A stretch of 64,000 nucleotides of DNA from Lepidostoma basale (Eukaryota; Arthropoda; Insecta; Trichoptera; Lepidostomatidae): the NCBI GenBank assembly GCA_022606425.2, contig JAHDVF020000089.1:124001-188000 (forward strand). The letters run 5' to 3'. Below are positions 21,931 through 32,415 of the stretch, piece after piece. Both the position numbers and the translations under genes were made by a program. Below the pieces are notes generated by a model. That model made no database searches, had not been told where the DNA came from, and saw only the letters and a list, made by a program, of their open reading frames with translations. Each line of letters opens with the position of its first letter. The first letter of the stretch is position 1.

Positions 21931-22311
21931 AAGAAGCAGAGTAGGAAAACTAAATGGGTAGCTGAAAACAACACTTTTTTTCAGCAGAATGGGTTTTAAA
22001 ACCGACAATTAGTGATAAACTGATTAGTGTGAATGAACATTCCAGAATCGAATCATTTGATAAGAAACATAAGATTCAGAAGAAACAACTGAGGATAAAT
22101 GATTCAGATTCTGGGATGTTAACATCTTGGGAATGAAATAATAAAATAAAATCAGCACAAATCGCTATTTTCCGACAAGTTAAAATCATAATATTATAGG
22201 CAAAAACTTGGATGTCATCAAGAAACAGTACAAGAATATTTTGAATACAAGACAGCGAGTTAGGAATAATTCTTTGAAAATTGTTCTGATTCTGAATCGA
22301 ATTTTATTCTG

Positions 22312-22790
22312 ACTTGGATCTTCTGGCTTACAGAGGTTCAGCTTATGTGGTTATTCCTCTTACGTCTGATGAGAACATTGTTGGAAGGTGATTTGGTGGG
22401 TTGTTAGTTTATGCGGGGGCATGATTTGTGTGGCCCGGAGTGTTCCTCTGAAGGAGGATCGATTTTGGGCGCTTGTGGCGGCTGGAGGTGTTTGGGTCGT
22501 AATTTGAGAGGTCTTTTATTGTGGGGTTAGGATGTGAAGGGAGTCCTTTGTAAAAACGTTCGGCAAGTTTCAGAATGAATTCATCTATCATCGGGATTCC
22601 CGATTTTAGGTGCAGTTGTGTGATCCTGGTCCATGAAGGCACACCAAGCGATAAAGAGAGCCTTATTTTGCAGGATTTGGAGTTTTCGTATGTGACTCGA
22701 AGCTACATAGCCCCAGATTGGGGCTGCGTAAGTGAAGATCGGCCTTATGATCGTTGCACAACAGAAGTGTAGAAAACAAAAGGACAACAA
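22312..22790 (-). mobile_element. Jockey-like LINE 3' end, copy 2
   Basis: Minus frames give TIIRPIFTYAAPIWGYVA, then KLQILQNKALFIA, then GIPMIDEFILKLAERFYKGL. These are Jockey-clade reverse-transcriptase thumb/C-terminal motifs. It extends further 5' than the copy at 12733 and differs from it at only a few positions in the overlap, so both are young. Confidence 0.8.
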
Positions 22791-22791
22791 T

Positions 22792-23440
22792 TTGGCAATT
22801 TAACGTGCGAGGAAAAAAAGATTTACATTAAAAGTTACAACTTATTACTGATTACGATTGTACAGTGAACCAAGTTTTTGAAGGGTAGAAAATCTTTTCT
22901 TCCATGAATATTTCACGGGTTACAACTAGTTTTATGTGAAATAGACCACGCTGACATCCATATAGACAACACCACATCCGTTGAACTCGGAAGGGGGTTA
23001 ATCGCATTTATCAGTTGTTAGCTAGTATTTGTTTGGACCCAATTCAAACGCAGTTGGATCCAGCCTATAAAAATCCTTTATATAGCCTTGAAAAATATAA
23101 TACGGCCCCAGTTCGAATACTAGAGCGTAGATAACTCAATAAATACACAAGACAAGATAATTACCGAGTTTTAATCAAGATTAGACTTCGAATTCATGAA
23201 AGAGGCTAACCATCATCGGCTCAAACTACATCATCGAAACGATGAAGTCTGTCCATACGCAAACTGCGTTGTTCATTTGGCCTTTAATCAAAATTTGCGC
23301 AAAAGCACTGGCTACTTTAATGCGGGATGAGCCACTGAAGCGTCAGATATCACCAAACCGTCGAGACAAGCGTACCGTTCGGACCAGGATTTTTTTGTGG
23401 CGTGTTTTATGCTCTTGTCGACGATGGAGATTGACGAACA
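22792..23440. other. No recognisable feature upstream of the mariner remnant
   Basis: Part of 23240-23440 may be the 5' flank of the mariner, but I find no left terminal repeat. Confidence 0.35.
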
Positions 23441-24111
23441 GATGGAACAACGAGCCAATATCAAATTTCTTGGGAAAAATTCTTGGGAAAAATTCTGTAT
23501 ATGGAGAGAAGACACTGAAGAAAACTGCCCTTTTTAAGTGGATCAAGCGTTTTAGTGAGGGCCGTGATGACTGCAAGGTCACAATGACCGTCGATTTCTT
23601 GTGTTGATGATAATATTGAATGTGTGGGGTATCTTGTGCTTTCTACCAATAGTCGATTATAATTCGGATGATTACTAACTTAATTTAGAAAAATCATTTG
23701 TGCACACGATTTTAACAGAACACTTGGAGTTGAGAAAATCATGACAATACGCCTTCACATTCAGCACTGACTGTCCGTCAGTTTCTAACCCGTAATGCGA
23801 ACTCCGTAATTGATTAACCACCCTATTCACCAGATTTAGCCCCTGGTGACTTATTTTTGTTCCCGAAACGTAAAAAGGTCATGCGGAGGCGGCACTGAGA
23901 CGACGTGGAGACGATATGACATTAAACGACATTACAGCTGTGGAGCCTGCCTCCTAAAGACTTCCAGGAATGTTTTGAACAATGGAAACGAAGGTGGGAC
24001 AAGTGCATTGCTACAAATGGGGGAGTATTTTGAAGAGGATAAGATTGATCCATCCTAAATTTTAGAAATTAAAATTTCAGTTCACGTACTTCTTGGACAG
24101 CCCTCGTATAT
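23441..24111 (+). pseudogene. Mariner transposon remnant
   Basis: Starts MEQRANIKFLGK, then after frameshifts FKWIKRFSEGRDDCKV, then PPYSPDLAPGDLFLFPKRKK, then FEQWKRRWDKCIATNG. These are the N-terminal helix-turn-helix, the third-catalytic-Asp region (SPDLAP.D) and the C-terminus of mariner transposases. The right terminal repeat ends CTTCTTGGACAGCCCTCGTA at about 24111. The middle (first two catalytic Asp) is deleted. Confidence 0.7.
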
Positions 24112-24289
24112 AAATAAAAGGCAATGCTCATGGCTATAGAACCAATAGACTCGATAAAAACTGAATCGATAGTGACGAATATTCACTGATTGATAATATT
24201 AATTCGGCACAGGTTTAATAATGTATTTTATACAAACTATTAGAGAGTTATAATGCACTTTTAAAATGCATATAAATGATTTCTTAGTG

Positions 24290-24590
24290 TAACAGCAAAT
24301 AGTTATTTTATCCCTAGGGGCGCTACAGTCTATAATGGTGTGAACTAATTTTGTTTAATTGTGTGTAATGGAAGTCACCAAGAGATGGCGTTCGAACCGA
24401 TTAAAATGATAGTTGTCAATCGTCATGACATTACTGCATTTAAATTCCATTGCATTGAAAATAGAACTTAAACAACTTTTATATATTTAAAATCATTAAA
24501 TTTTACATTTTTACTTTTGTATATAATCATGTTTACCACCCCTGATCTGTATGTATATAAAGGAGTAAGTTTAAAACAGTTTCACCAGTC
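24290..24590 (+). promoter_or_regulatory. Candidate retroelement promoter upstream of a ribozyme-like motif
   Basis: TATATAAAGG at 24554-24563 is a good TATA box. About 36 nt downstream begins the hammerhead-like motif at 24590. Such spacing would place transcription start just before the motif. Could be a solo LTR-like or Penelope-like unit. No second copy with the TATA was seen. Confidence 0.3.
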
Positions 24591-24622
24591 TGTCGATACC
24601 AGCGAGCCTGGCGATACCGGTC
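24590..24622 (+). ncRNA. Hammerhead-like variant motif (U6 type), copy 1
   Basis: CUGUCGA, extra U, stem II CCAG/CUGG, GAUA, CCGGU, C. The layout follows the ACCGGU family, but core A6 is U and the GAAA is GAUA. It shares most positions with the minus-strand copy at 56037-56069. Self-cleavage is doubtful. Confidence 0.35.
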
Positions 24623-24691
24623 GCTGTCGAAGTAAAGATAAATATGAAAATAGTTTAAAAAAAAACATTGTTCTATTTAATTATAATTGAA

Positions 24692-24859
24692 AATGAACAT
24701 CGATCAAGAGATTTCAGCAAAATCTTTTGATTATCAAAAGAGAAACGTTGTCGGGTCTCTGCTACATTCAAGAGAGACGGAGAAGTCTTTTAAAAAATGG
24801 ATAAGCAAATCAATATTTGGGAGTATAAGTTATTTAGTCACGAAACAAATTTTTTAAAT
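24692..24859 (+). CDS. Small ORF after the TATA/ribozyme-like unit
   Basis: 56 codons from an ATG, starting MNIDQEISAKSFDYQKRNVV and ending SYLVTKQIF. No family recognised. The position downstream of the TATA box and ribozyme-like motif is the only reason to list it. It may be a chance frame. Confidence 0.15.
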
Positions 24860-24864
24860 AAAAT

Positions 24865-25384
24865 AATAAAAAAATTAGTCAAAAGTGTTGCTACCGTGTG
24901 TCCAAACATTGACCAATAGACAAACATATTTATGTAAAAAAAACTTTTTTATCAGTAGACTGCTGTTGGATTTTTTTTCTCCGAAGATAATTCAGAGTCT
25001 CGTGTGAAACAAATTACGAAACACATAATTTCGCTATTCTCAAAATACACTTTTGCTCCACACAAAATACGCGAATGCACTGAGAATTCGTACGTGTCAG
25101 GGTTATTTATATTTAGTTATTAAAACCGTCCATTCAAAACGTTATTCCGTCACTGGCGCGTAAACAAAATGGTACATTAAGATCACATTAAATTTAAATG
25201 AAGAGAATTTTTATGTTCAGAGACTTAACATATTGGTAAACAAACTGTTTGATATTTGCGTGAAGTACGTGATATTTATGCAATAAAAACCAGTACCAAT
25301 GTGAAACCAACAATGAAAAAGATGTTTACTAAATATATTTAAATAAAAAAATAAAAAAAAGATGTTAACTAAATATTTTCTTTG
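24865..25384. other. No recognisable feature
   Basis: AT-rich with no repeats matching elsewhere. Confidence 0.4.
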
Positions 25385-25772
25385 AATGTATACATATACT
25401 TGTATACGAATACTGGATTTCACCCATTGCGGGTTATCAATTCATGATTTAATTGTATCTCAATAGAGGCGAAGAAGCAAATTGGAAACTGAATATGGTT
25501 TATCAAGGTGTTTACAGGACTAATGATGGCATTGGTTGGGTTAAGGGCATTGAAACTGACATGTGAAATCTGGTGTATGACTTTAACATATATACAACTT
25601 CCAAAAAATTTCTCAGACATGGTCATAAAGAAAGGTGGAATGGGGAATGTTGTAATTACATAAAGCGTGCGCTTAACCCAAACAATGACAGGTCATAAGT
25701 CCTGTAAACACCTTGATCAACCATATTCAGTTTCCAATTTGCATCTTCGTCTCTATTGAGATACAATTAAAT
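25385..25772. mobile_element. Foldback family C, copy 5
   Basis: Outer block GGATTTCACCCATTGCGGGT at the left. Inverted ends TTGTATCTCAATAGAGGCGA and CGTCTCTATTGAGATACAA. The CCCAAACAATGACAGGTCAT arm is present on the right and a shortened arm on the left. Shares the TATACTTGTATACG variant with copy 2. Confidence 0.8.
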
Positions 25773-25796
25773 CATTTACTAAATATATTTAAATAA

Positions 25797-26106
25797 TAAT
25801 GAAAGGATCATTAAGACGGTTTGGACATATGGAAAGAATGAATGAAGAAAGAATGGTAAAAAAATTATATGTTAACGATGTAAATGGAACCAGAAATAGA
25901 GGAAGACCGAGGAAAACGTGGCACGATCAAATAAATCAAATATTGAATGTCGGCCATGTGAGGAGTCAGAGAAATCGACGCGCGTGCATGACAAGATGTA
26001 TGAATGTTGAGGAAGCAAGAGAAATATGTCAGGAAAGAAAAGTGTGGCAGTCCATTCTTTTTGCCTACCCATTCGGGGAGACGGCGTGATGGTTAGTTAG
26101 TTAGTA
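25797..26106 (+). mobile_element. LINE-A 3' end with intact 96-codon frame
   Basis: Open from MKGSLRRFGHMERM through GRPRKTWHDQINQILNVGHV to the GETA stop at about 26089, then a GTTAGTTAG tail. 5'-truncated directly next to foldback copy 5. Confidence 0.85.
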
Positions 26107-26289
26107 AGTTTAACATTATAATAAAATAATTAACATTTGAAGTATGGAGTCAAGAACGGCAGAGGAAAACATGTTCTGATCAAATTAATCAAATTTTAGA
26201 TATCGACCATTTTGTCGATAAGTCGAAAGAATCGCTGTGTAAATGTGATGGTTTCTAGAGAAGTGTGTTGCAACACTTTTATTTCGTGA

Positions 26290-26545
26290 CACACTTCTCT
26301 CGATCCTCAACGTTTATACATTGTGTCATGCAGGCACGTCAATTTCTCCGACTCCTCGCGTGGCCGACATTCAATATTTTATTTATTTGATCGTGCCACG
26401 ACTTCCTCTATTTCTAGTTCCATTAACACCGTTAACATATCCTTTTTTTTACCATTCTTTCTTCATTCATTCTTTCCATGATTTCAAACCAACTTAATGA
26501 TCCTTTCATTATTTTGTTCATAACACTTTCATTCGCACTGCATTA
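26290..26545 (-). mobile_element. LINE-A fragment lacking its 3' tail
   Basis: Reversed RRACMTR, HDQINQIL, VYVNGVNG and MKGSLRWFG segments. The GETA/tail end is missing. Confidence 0.7.
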
Positions 26546-26552
26546 ACTTCTT

Positions 26553-26818
26553 ATCTTCTTCTTCTTTTCAGTCGTATTCCTTATGATTGAGGGTCGTGTC
26601 CATCCTGTAAACTATTGACCATGGTACGCAATGCACTTCTGTCACCCGTCATTTTCCAGGATGCAGCTAATGAGAGACCAGTCAGATCCCTGATTTGATC
26701 GGACCAGCGGCACTGTGGTCGTCTTTGTGGTCGCCTTCCCTCCATTTTGCCCATGATGATGAGCTTTTCAAGGTTGTCCTGATCTCTCCGGGCTATGTGT
26801 CCAAAATATTCTAATATA
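26553..26818 (-). mobile_element. Different non-LTR element, C-terminal fragment
   Basis: The minus frame has ILEYFGHIARRDQDNLEKLI, then GRRPQRRPQCRWSDQIRDLT, then SALRTMVNSLQDGHDPQS, the GH..R......L..G...G.R..GRP..RW.DQI pattern of insect LINE C-termini. Distinct sequence from LINE-A. GAAGAAG tail side at 26560. Confidence 0.65.
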
Positions 26819-26829
26819 AATTCTAATAT

Positions 26830-27200
26830 TACTGTTTCTTTTTTGTATATACTTTGTGTACAACACTCACATTTATTAAAAAAATAAAATACATGTTACG
26901 GACTAACCAGCCATTCAGTGATATTATATAAATATTTAAAATATTATAAAATTGTTTACAAATATGGTAAATTTTGACAGATGTTATAATATCACATCTG
27001 TCAAAATTTACCATATTTGTAAACATTCTTATAATATTTTAAATATTTATATAATATCACTGATGAAGGGTCTGATAGTCCGAAACATGTTTGATGTTTT
27101 AATAAATGTGAGTGTTGTATACAAAGTATATATAAAAAAGAAACATTAAACATCTACAACACAAAGTTATGGCGAACATAGAAGAAATTCTAAAATTACT
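26830..27200. mobile_element. Foldback hammerhead element, family E, copy 1
   Basis: Two about 150-bp arms: AACATTAATG-type outer words, then TACATGTTACGGACTAACCA, then TTTACAAATATGGTAAATTT on the left, mirrored from AAATTTACCATATTTGTAAA to CCGAAACATGTTTGATG on the right. The spacer at the centre is about 9 bp. The right arm carries a hammerhead-like motif with a good core, the left arm a decayed one. Ends with the 3' box CAACACAAAGTTATGGCGAA. Confidence 0.85.
27054..27097 (+). ncRNA. Hammerhead-like motif, family E
   Basis: Stem I AUAUCA (27054-27059) pairs with UGAUGU (27092-27097), six pairs including one U-G. Core CUGAUGA (27060-27066), extra A, a weak stem II (GGGU/GUCC with wobble pairs), GAA, palindromic stem III ACAUGU (27085-27090), cleavage base U27091. 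AATAAA follows at 27101. The core and stem I are convincing; stem II is the weak point. Confidence 0.6.
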
Positions 27201-27224
27201 TCTGATAATAATCAAATAATAATT

Positions 27225-27345
27225 ATTATATTTAATAATGCCCCAGCAAGGCGAAACGTGTCACTACCGTATAACATAATACGAAACGTAAATTTTCCTT
27301 AGTATTGAATATTAAAGTATTTTTTAACATGGAGTTTTAGATCAT
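27225..27345 (+). mobile_element. Family D element with hammerhead-like motif, decayed
   Basis: TTTAATAATGCCCCAGCAAG, then GCGAAACGTGTCACTACC. Stem II GCC/GGC and stem III ACGUGU remain, but core G5 is changed. Confidence 0.4.
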
Positions 27346-27349
27346 TGTT

Positions 27350-27570
27350 CTTTTAACAAAAGATATTTTTGGAAAAAGTTTGTCATGAATAATGCCGACA
27401 TGTTTACTCCATTAATTTTACTGCGATAACAATGAAACTTAAAAATGAGTACACCCTCAACTGTTGAAATAGACTGCAAGGTAATAACTTTTAACCTTAA
27501 AAGTTCTATTTTAGTAGCATTATTGGAAATTTTAAAACTACGTGTTTCCAGAATCGGACGAGGGGTGGAT
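27350..27570. other. No recognisable feature
   Basis: AT-rich DNA before the CRE/GC cluster. Antisense frames at 27342-27629 have no motif. Confidence 0.4.
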
Positions 27571-27574
27571 AAAG

Positions 27575-27660
27575 TAAAGATGACGTCACAAATAATTATA
27601 ATGGAAATTCGATGGCGGCGCGTCATCACGCGACCCCAACAGCAGCGGGGGTGGTAAAAT
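27575..27660. promoter_or_regulatory. CRE palindrome beside a short GC-rich cluster
   Basis: A perfect TGACGTCA octamer at 27581-27588 (the CREB/ATF consensus) precedes a compact GC-rich cluster (GATGGCGGCGCGTCATCACG). An intronic regulatory site is possible. An octamer alone can occur by chance. Confidence 0.25.
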
Positions 27661-27789
27661 CAATCATTTAGGGTTACGACTATACCTTAATACGTCAGAG
27701 CGTACATGTAATTAAAGCGTACAGTCATGCGAATAAATATGCGTGCATGAAACTACTGACGCGTTATTTTTTTTTTGCTATGGTGAATT

Positions 27790-28300
27790 GATATAACTTC
27801 TTCTTTTTCTTTTTAAACTGGTTGGAGGGCGTTATGACCTGTTTGTGCAGAGTTTGCTGCCTCTTGCGATGTGGATCCTGGCTCTCTTTCCATCTCTTGG
27901 AGGGTCTTCTAGGTCTTCCCTCTGGTTTCCCATGTAGGTCAAGGTGTGGTAATCTCTGGGTGTCCGTTCTTTCTACACGGTCCCTCTAATACCTTCTTCT
28001 CTGTCTCCCCCATCTTTCTGATGGTCGTGTTTCTCATTCTGTCGCGTAGAGTCCTGTCTGCAATTTTTCTCGGGGTTTTTCATCGCTGTGGTTCTGAGAA
28101 GTGATTTAGTGCGAACTTTGTCAGCTCTTGCTTCAATGCCATATGTCATTATCGGTCTGACACAGGTTTCGTTAATTCGGACTTAACTATTCAGTTGCAT
28201 GTCTTTGTTTTTCCATATCATTTTATTCAAACATCCTGATACAACCGAAATTTTCGTCACCTAGCTTTTCACTTCTTCAAGAACATCAATCACTGTGGCT
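27790..28300 (-). mobile_element. Non-LTR retrotransposon C-terminal fragment
   Basis: Parallel in order to 16918-17395 (reversed DRMRN, EA.ADKVRT, ..LTQTCVRPI motifs with frameshifts), with a poly-pyrimidine/GAA-tail side at 27797. Decayed. Confidence 0.55.
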
Positions 28301-28448
28301 AAATACATTGACACCAAGATATTTCAATTACATCACCTGTTCAATGGGTGTATTTTCAAGGGCTAGTTTACATCTCACATTTGATAACATTTGCAATCTT
28401 GATGCCGGCTGAAATGTCCAGAAAAAATAAAAGCTCTGTTAGATGGTA

Positions 28449-28690
28449 TTTAAGGCGTTGCATGGAATGGCATCAGTTTATACGGGTAAGTATATCTGAA
28501 TTCTGCATTACCAAGAACCTGAATGCGAGACAGTTTACATTGCGATCAGCGTAGTCTTCTGTGATCAGTAGATTGGCCATCTCAAAACGCTGTATTCATA
28601 CAAATTTTAGCGATCGAGCTTTCGCGGTAGCTTGTTTTTCAGCCTGGAACAATCTTCCTGGAGAACTCAAATGCATTGAGAATCCGTTAT
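28449..28690 (+). mobile_element. CR1/L2-like LINE fragment
   Basis: FKALHGMAS.Y, then HTNFSDRAFAVACFSAWNNLP, then GELKCIEN: the same C-terminal motif series as 8973-9263, with two frameshifts. Confidence 0.65.
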
Positions 28691-28699
28691 ATTTTATTA

Positions 28700-28920
28700 T
28701 TATTATTATTGATGCGAAGACTACGGGAAGGGAAAATAGTCATCGGTCGACCCCAGAAAAGAAAGGATGACGACATTATAACAGTTGTGGGGAAAATATG
28801 GAAAGGAGTCGCGAAAGATAGAATTTTTTTAGACGATTTAAACAGGCCTACACCCAGCAATGGAGAAATGCCTAAAGAAAAAAATAGAAGATCTGCAATA
28901 GCTTTCACTTATTGATGGTT
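28700..28920 (+). mobile_element. RTE-like LINE 3' end
   Basis: MRRLREGKIVIGRPQKRKDD, then DIITVVGKIWKGVAKDRI. This is the V.GRP..RW.DDI....G..W...A.DR pattern at the end of many insect non-LTR proteins. Preceded by an ATT repeat that may be a target artefact or the tail of the previous fragment. Confidence 0.5.
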
Positions 28921-29114
28921 GAGGTATTAGTTTTGTAAAACTCTATTATTAATTTATAATAGTAAACACGATTGTCAAGTGGTTTTACTTGGATTTAATT
29001 TATATAAATTGTGACAAATTTGCTTCGCCTTGCGAGGGTATTCTCAAACCTGAGACCCAATCTCTGTAAACTGATAACTCCTCAGTATTTGTTCTGTAAT
29101 CATCGAGGGTAGTT

Positions 29115-29540
29115 CATTTTGGATGGCAATGTTTCACAAACGCAAATATAACGGCCTTGATTTTGAGCCTGAAACTAAAATTAATCCAAGAATTTGATGC
29201 CGGTAAATCTCGCAAACAGTTGTGCAACATTTTTAGCGTGTGAAACAGGCCCATATAACTATTTTTTTCAAGCCACAATAATTAAATTTATTGTTTGAAT
29301 GTGTATGCACGTATGTACAATTACAATAAACTTTTATTATTTTTTTATTGATTGTTTTATGCATCAATCCATGAATTAATTTGATTGATTTTCTGTTTTT
29401 GTGGTTACAAAACCTGGTTAAAAAATCAAAGCACAATCTAGACCTGGATACATGAAAAACTGGATAATTGGAAAACCTGGTTAATTGAACATCGTAGACC
29501 TGGTTCCTTGGAATGCCAATTATCCAGGTTCGACTGTATT
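29115..29540 (+). mobile_element. Pogo/Tigger DNA transposon remnant
   Basis: Frame at 29121 has FHKRKYNGLDFEPETKI; after a one-base shift FDAGKSRKQLCNIFSV follows. Together these form the N-terminal Psq/CENP-B helix-turn-helix (KRK...L....K..II....GKS...L...). The right end, reversed, is TACAGTCGAACCTGGATAAT, a typical Tigger/pogo terminus. Subterminal ACCTGGTTAATTG words repeat. Most of the DDE domain is missing and no matching left end was found. Confidence 0.6.
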
Positions 29541-29889
29541 TTAATTGAAATAAAAATAAATAAAAGGGAAAAGGTATTTTCACACTACATCTAATAAAAT
29601 AGTTTTATTATTATATAAGTTCCTAAATAGACTAGTATTAAAATATTCGATAAATAACTCGTAGAGTACACATAAAAACATATTATATTTGAATACAAAT
29701 GATAGGAGGCAATAAACTGATATCATAAAATATTTAATTCAACAAAAAAAAGATCTATTATTCTATCCTAATATGGTGTGAATGCATGAATCTAACATAC
29801 AATACACGCACAAGTAGTAAGAACATATAATTATTTTTTTGCTTCGAGTAGACATTGTAAAAAATAGTCTATTCATTCTTTGATTGCAA

Positions 29890-30115
29890 ATAACAGGGCA
29901 AAGTATAATGATCCCCTCCAGATGAGGCGGCGCTGGCGACCCTCAGGTGTATTATTACGTTCCAGGTTCAAAGTTGACGGTTCGGCCGTAGCCATGGCGA
30001 CGGGCGGCTATCGCGGTAGGCGTGTGCTAGCCAGCTGTCGCGTAATCAAGTACCTACCTATCTCTACACATTGTGCAACTATTCGAAGTTTAAAAGGCGT
30101 TGATGTAAGAGAGTC
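29890..30115. promoter_or_regulatory. Isolated GC-rich island inside the large intron
   Basis: About 220 bp with CpG-rich words (GAGGCGGCGCTGGCGACC, ATGGCGACGGGCGGCTATCG) in AT-rich intron. Both strands have short open frames, and the minus strand has an ATG at about 29995. No splice sites or family could be assigned. It could be an enhancer, a third promoter or an old exon. Confidence 0.25.
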
Positions 30116-30145
30116 TTTTTTTTAACCTGTTTAATTTTATAATCT

Positions 30146-30490
30146 AACTAACTAACTAACCATCACGCCGTCTCCCCGAAGGGGTAGGCAGAATGAATGG
30201 ACTGCCACACTTTTCTTTCCTGACATATTACTCTCGCTTCCTCAACATTCATACATCGTGTCATGCACGCGCGTCGATTTCTCTGACTCCTCACATGGCC
30301 GACATTCAATATTTAATTTATTTGGTGGTGCACGTTTTCCTCGGTCTTCCTCTATTTCTGGTTCCATTTATATCGTTAACATATACTTTTTTACCATTCT
30401 TTCTTCATTCATTCTTTCCATATGTCCAAACCATCTTAATGATCCTTTCATTATTTTGTTCATAACACCATCATTCGCACCGCATTAACA
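30146..30490 (-). mobile_element. LINE-A 3' end
   Basis: A clean copy: reversed GTTAGTTAG tail (30150), GETA stop, RRACMTR, HDQI-type and VYVNDINGTRNRGRP, MKGSLRWFG and ..ANDGVMNKI segments. One deletion in the WHDQ region. Confidence 0.85.
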
Positions 30491-31808
30491 ATATTCATAT
30501 TATTACGAACATATTTTCAATAAAATAAAAAAATATTAAAAGTAAGACATTACTCTTATACAATTTTCGATAACGCCCTTTTACCACCCGGTGAATAATA
30601 ATTTAGCCTGACTAAATAGAATACAATTTATCATCCAGCTATCATTAATAAATGTACAGCTTACAAAATTTAATTACACGTTAAGAACCATCAAAACGCG
30701 ATGAATTTCAATTTAAAATTCAATATTTTGTTCGTCATTCGCGTGGCTTCAGTTAAACATAAAAAATATAGCTCCTTAGAGACTTTTATCATTATAGTAA
30801 AATACATTATGTAAAATAATACTATCATGGGGGAGCTAACTAAAAAGGTAACTTGCTTCGTAACAAGAAAATTTCGGCCACCTATGGACTAAAATGATAA
30901 ATACGTGAAAACGATTTTTCATAGACGAGACGCAAACCATTTATGCAACCCTTTGGCAGTGGTGTGATTCTTCGCTAAATTCATGCTATCTTTAAAGTTT
31001 TTGATTTTTAATACAATCAGAAGTGTTTAAATAATTTTATCACATTAAATAAACTGATTTTTTGCACTATAGATACGTTATATGTTATGTTTATTTTTTT
31101 TATTAAGTACACGTTAAGAAGAGGAAAATTAACAATTATATCTACAGATGAGAAAATGCAATAAATTCTATAACATAATTGACGAAATTTGAGAAAAAAA
31201 ATTAAATATTTAATCAAAAATGTTTTATAATATAAATAATGTATATCATAATTAAGAGTACCTATTACGGAATCATAAATGATGTTAAATTTACGTTACT
31301 TTAATGTTATATTTTGAGGTTAGGTGTATTGTTTAGGAACATTGTAAATAAACTCAGATCAGAAGAACAAAGTCAGTTTAAATAAAGAATTTGACCAAAT
31401 AGCAATAGGGTAGGTCAGGATATGTCAAACCAGCGCAGGAGTGTGTTATGACAAAATTACGTAACGATAGGTTCGATTAGAATGTATTTACATTTTTTAT
31501 ATTTTTCACGATAGAGAAGTATGTTATGAGATACATCTAGCAAGTTTAAGAGAAAATTGTGTAATGCTATACAAGGAAACATCGTTCACAAAACCACCGA
31601 GAAATTAAAGGATGGTCGTTACCTAAAAGACGAATTTAAATACTTTCTGTGCGACAATCAGTGCATCTCATTTACACGCTCATATGAACAAGCAACAGAG
31701 AAACAGATAGCACACATCAAAATGTAATTGCGGGTGGTGAGCTCGTACTTTGAAAAACATCATAGCAATCAAATGGTTAGACGAAGAGTTCTAAATTTGA
31801 AAAGTGTA
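30491..31808. other. No recognisable feature
   Basis: AT-rich intron without TE signatures or conserved frames, up to the tandem array. Confidence 0.45.
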
Positions 31809-32370
31809 TTTTACTGTGTACCTGACCAGTTTCACGTGCATGTTCCAAAACACGGTGAAGTCGACTGTCAAGAAAGGTTAACACAGCGAGGGACGCTCGC
31901 CTAAATCCATTTAGTGTATACGTTTTTCAATCTACTGTTCGAAGAGTGACTTTTACTGTGTACCTGACCAGTTTCACGTGCATGTTCCAAAACACGGTGA
32001 AGTCGACTGTCAAGAAAGGTTAACACAGCGAGAGACACTCGCCTAAATCCATTTAGTGTATACGTTTTTCAATCTACTGTTCGAAGAGTGACTTTTACTA
32101 TGTACGTGACCAGTTTCGTCCGATATCTCCAAAACTCGCTGAAGTCGACTATCAAGAAAGGTTAACACAGCGAGAGACACTCGCCTAAATCCATTTATTG
32201 TATACGTTTTTCTATCTACTGTTCGAAAAGTGACTTTTACTATGTACGTGACAAGTTTCGCCCGATATCTCCAAAACTCGCTGAAGTTGACTATCAAGAA
32301 AGGTTAACACAGCAAAAAAAAAAACACGCTGAAATCCACTTTTTAAATATGTTTTTCAATATTGTGGGCG
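31809..32370. repeat. 142-bp tandem array, about four copies
   Basis: The phrase TTTTACT(G/A)TGTAC recurs at 31809, 31951, 32093 and 32235, an exact 142-bp period. Each unit contains GTCAAGAAAGGTTAACACAG and CCTAAATCCATTTAGTGTAT. Units 1-2 and 3-4 share variants (GTGTACCTGACC against ATGTACGTGACC), suggesting stepwise duplication. The last copy decays into an A-run near 32320. The array ends about 45 bp from the exon at 32416. Confidence 0.9.
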
Positions 32371-32415
32371 TCCTTTAACGGAAGTTAGTTTATTTAACAG
32401 AAGAGGGACACCGAC

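Noticed and set aside
26829..27149. Two similar ORFs (MFTNMVNFDRC...) on opposite strands
   Set aside because: Both are produced by the palindromic arms of one foldback element. They are not a gene pair.
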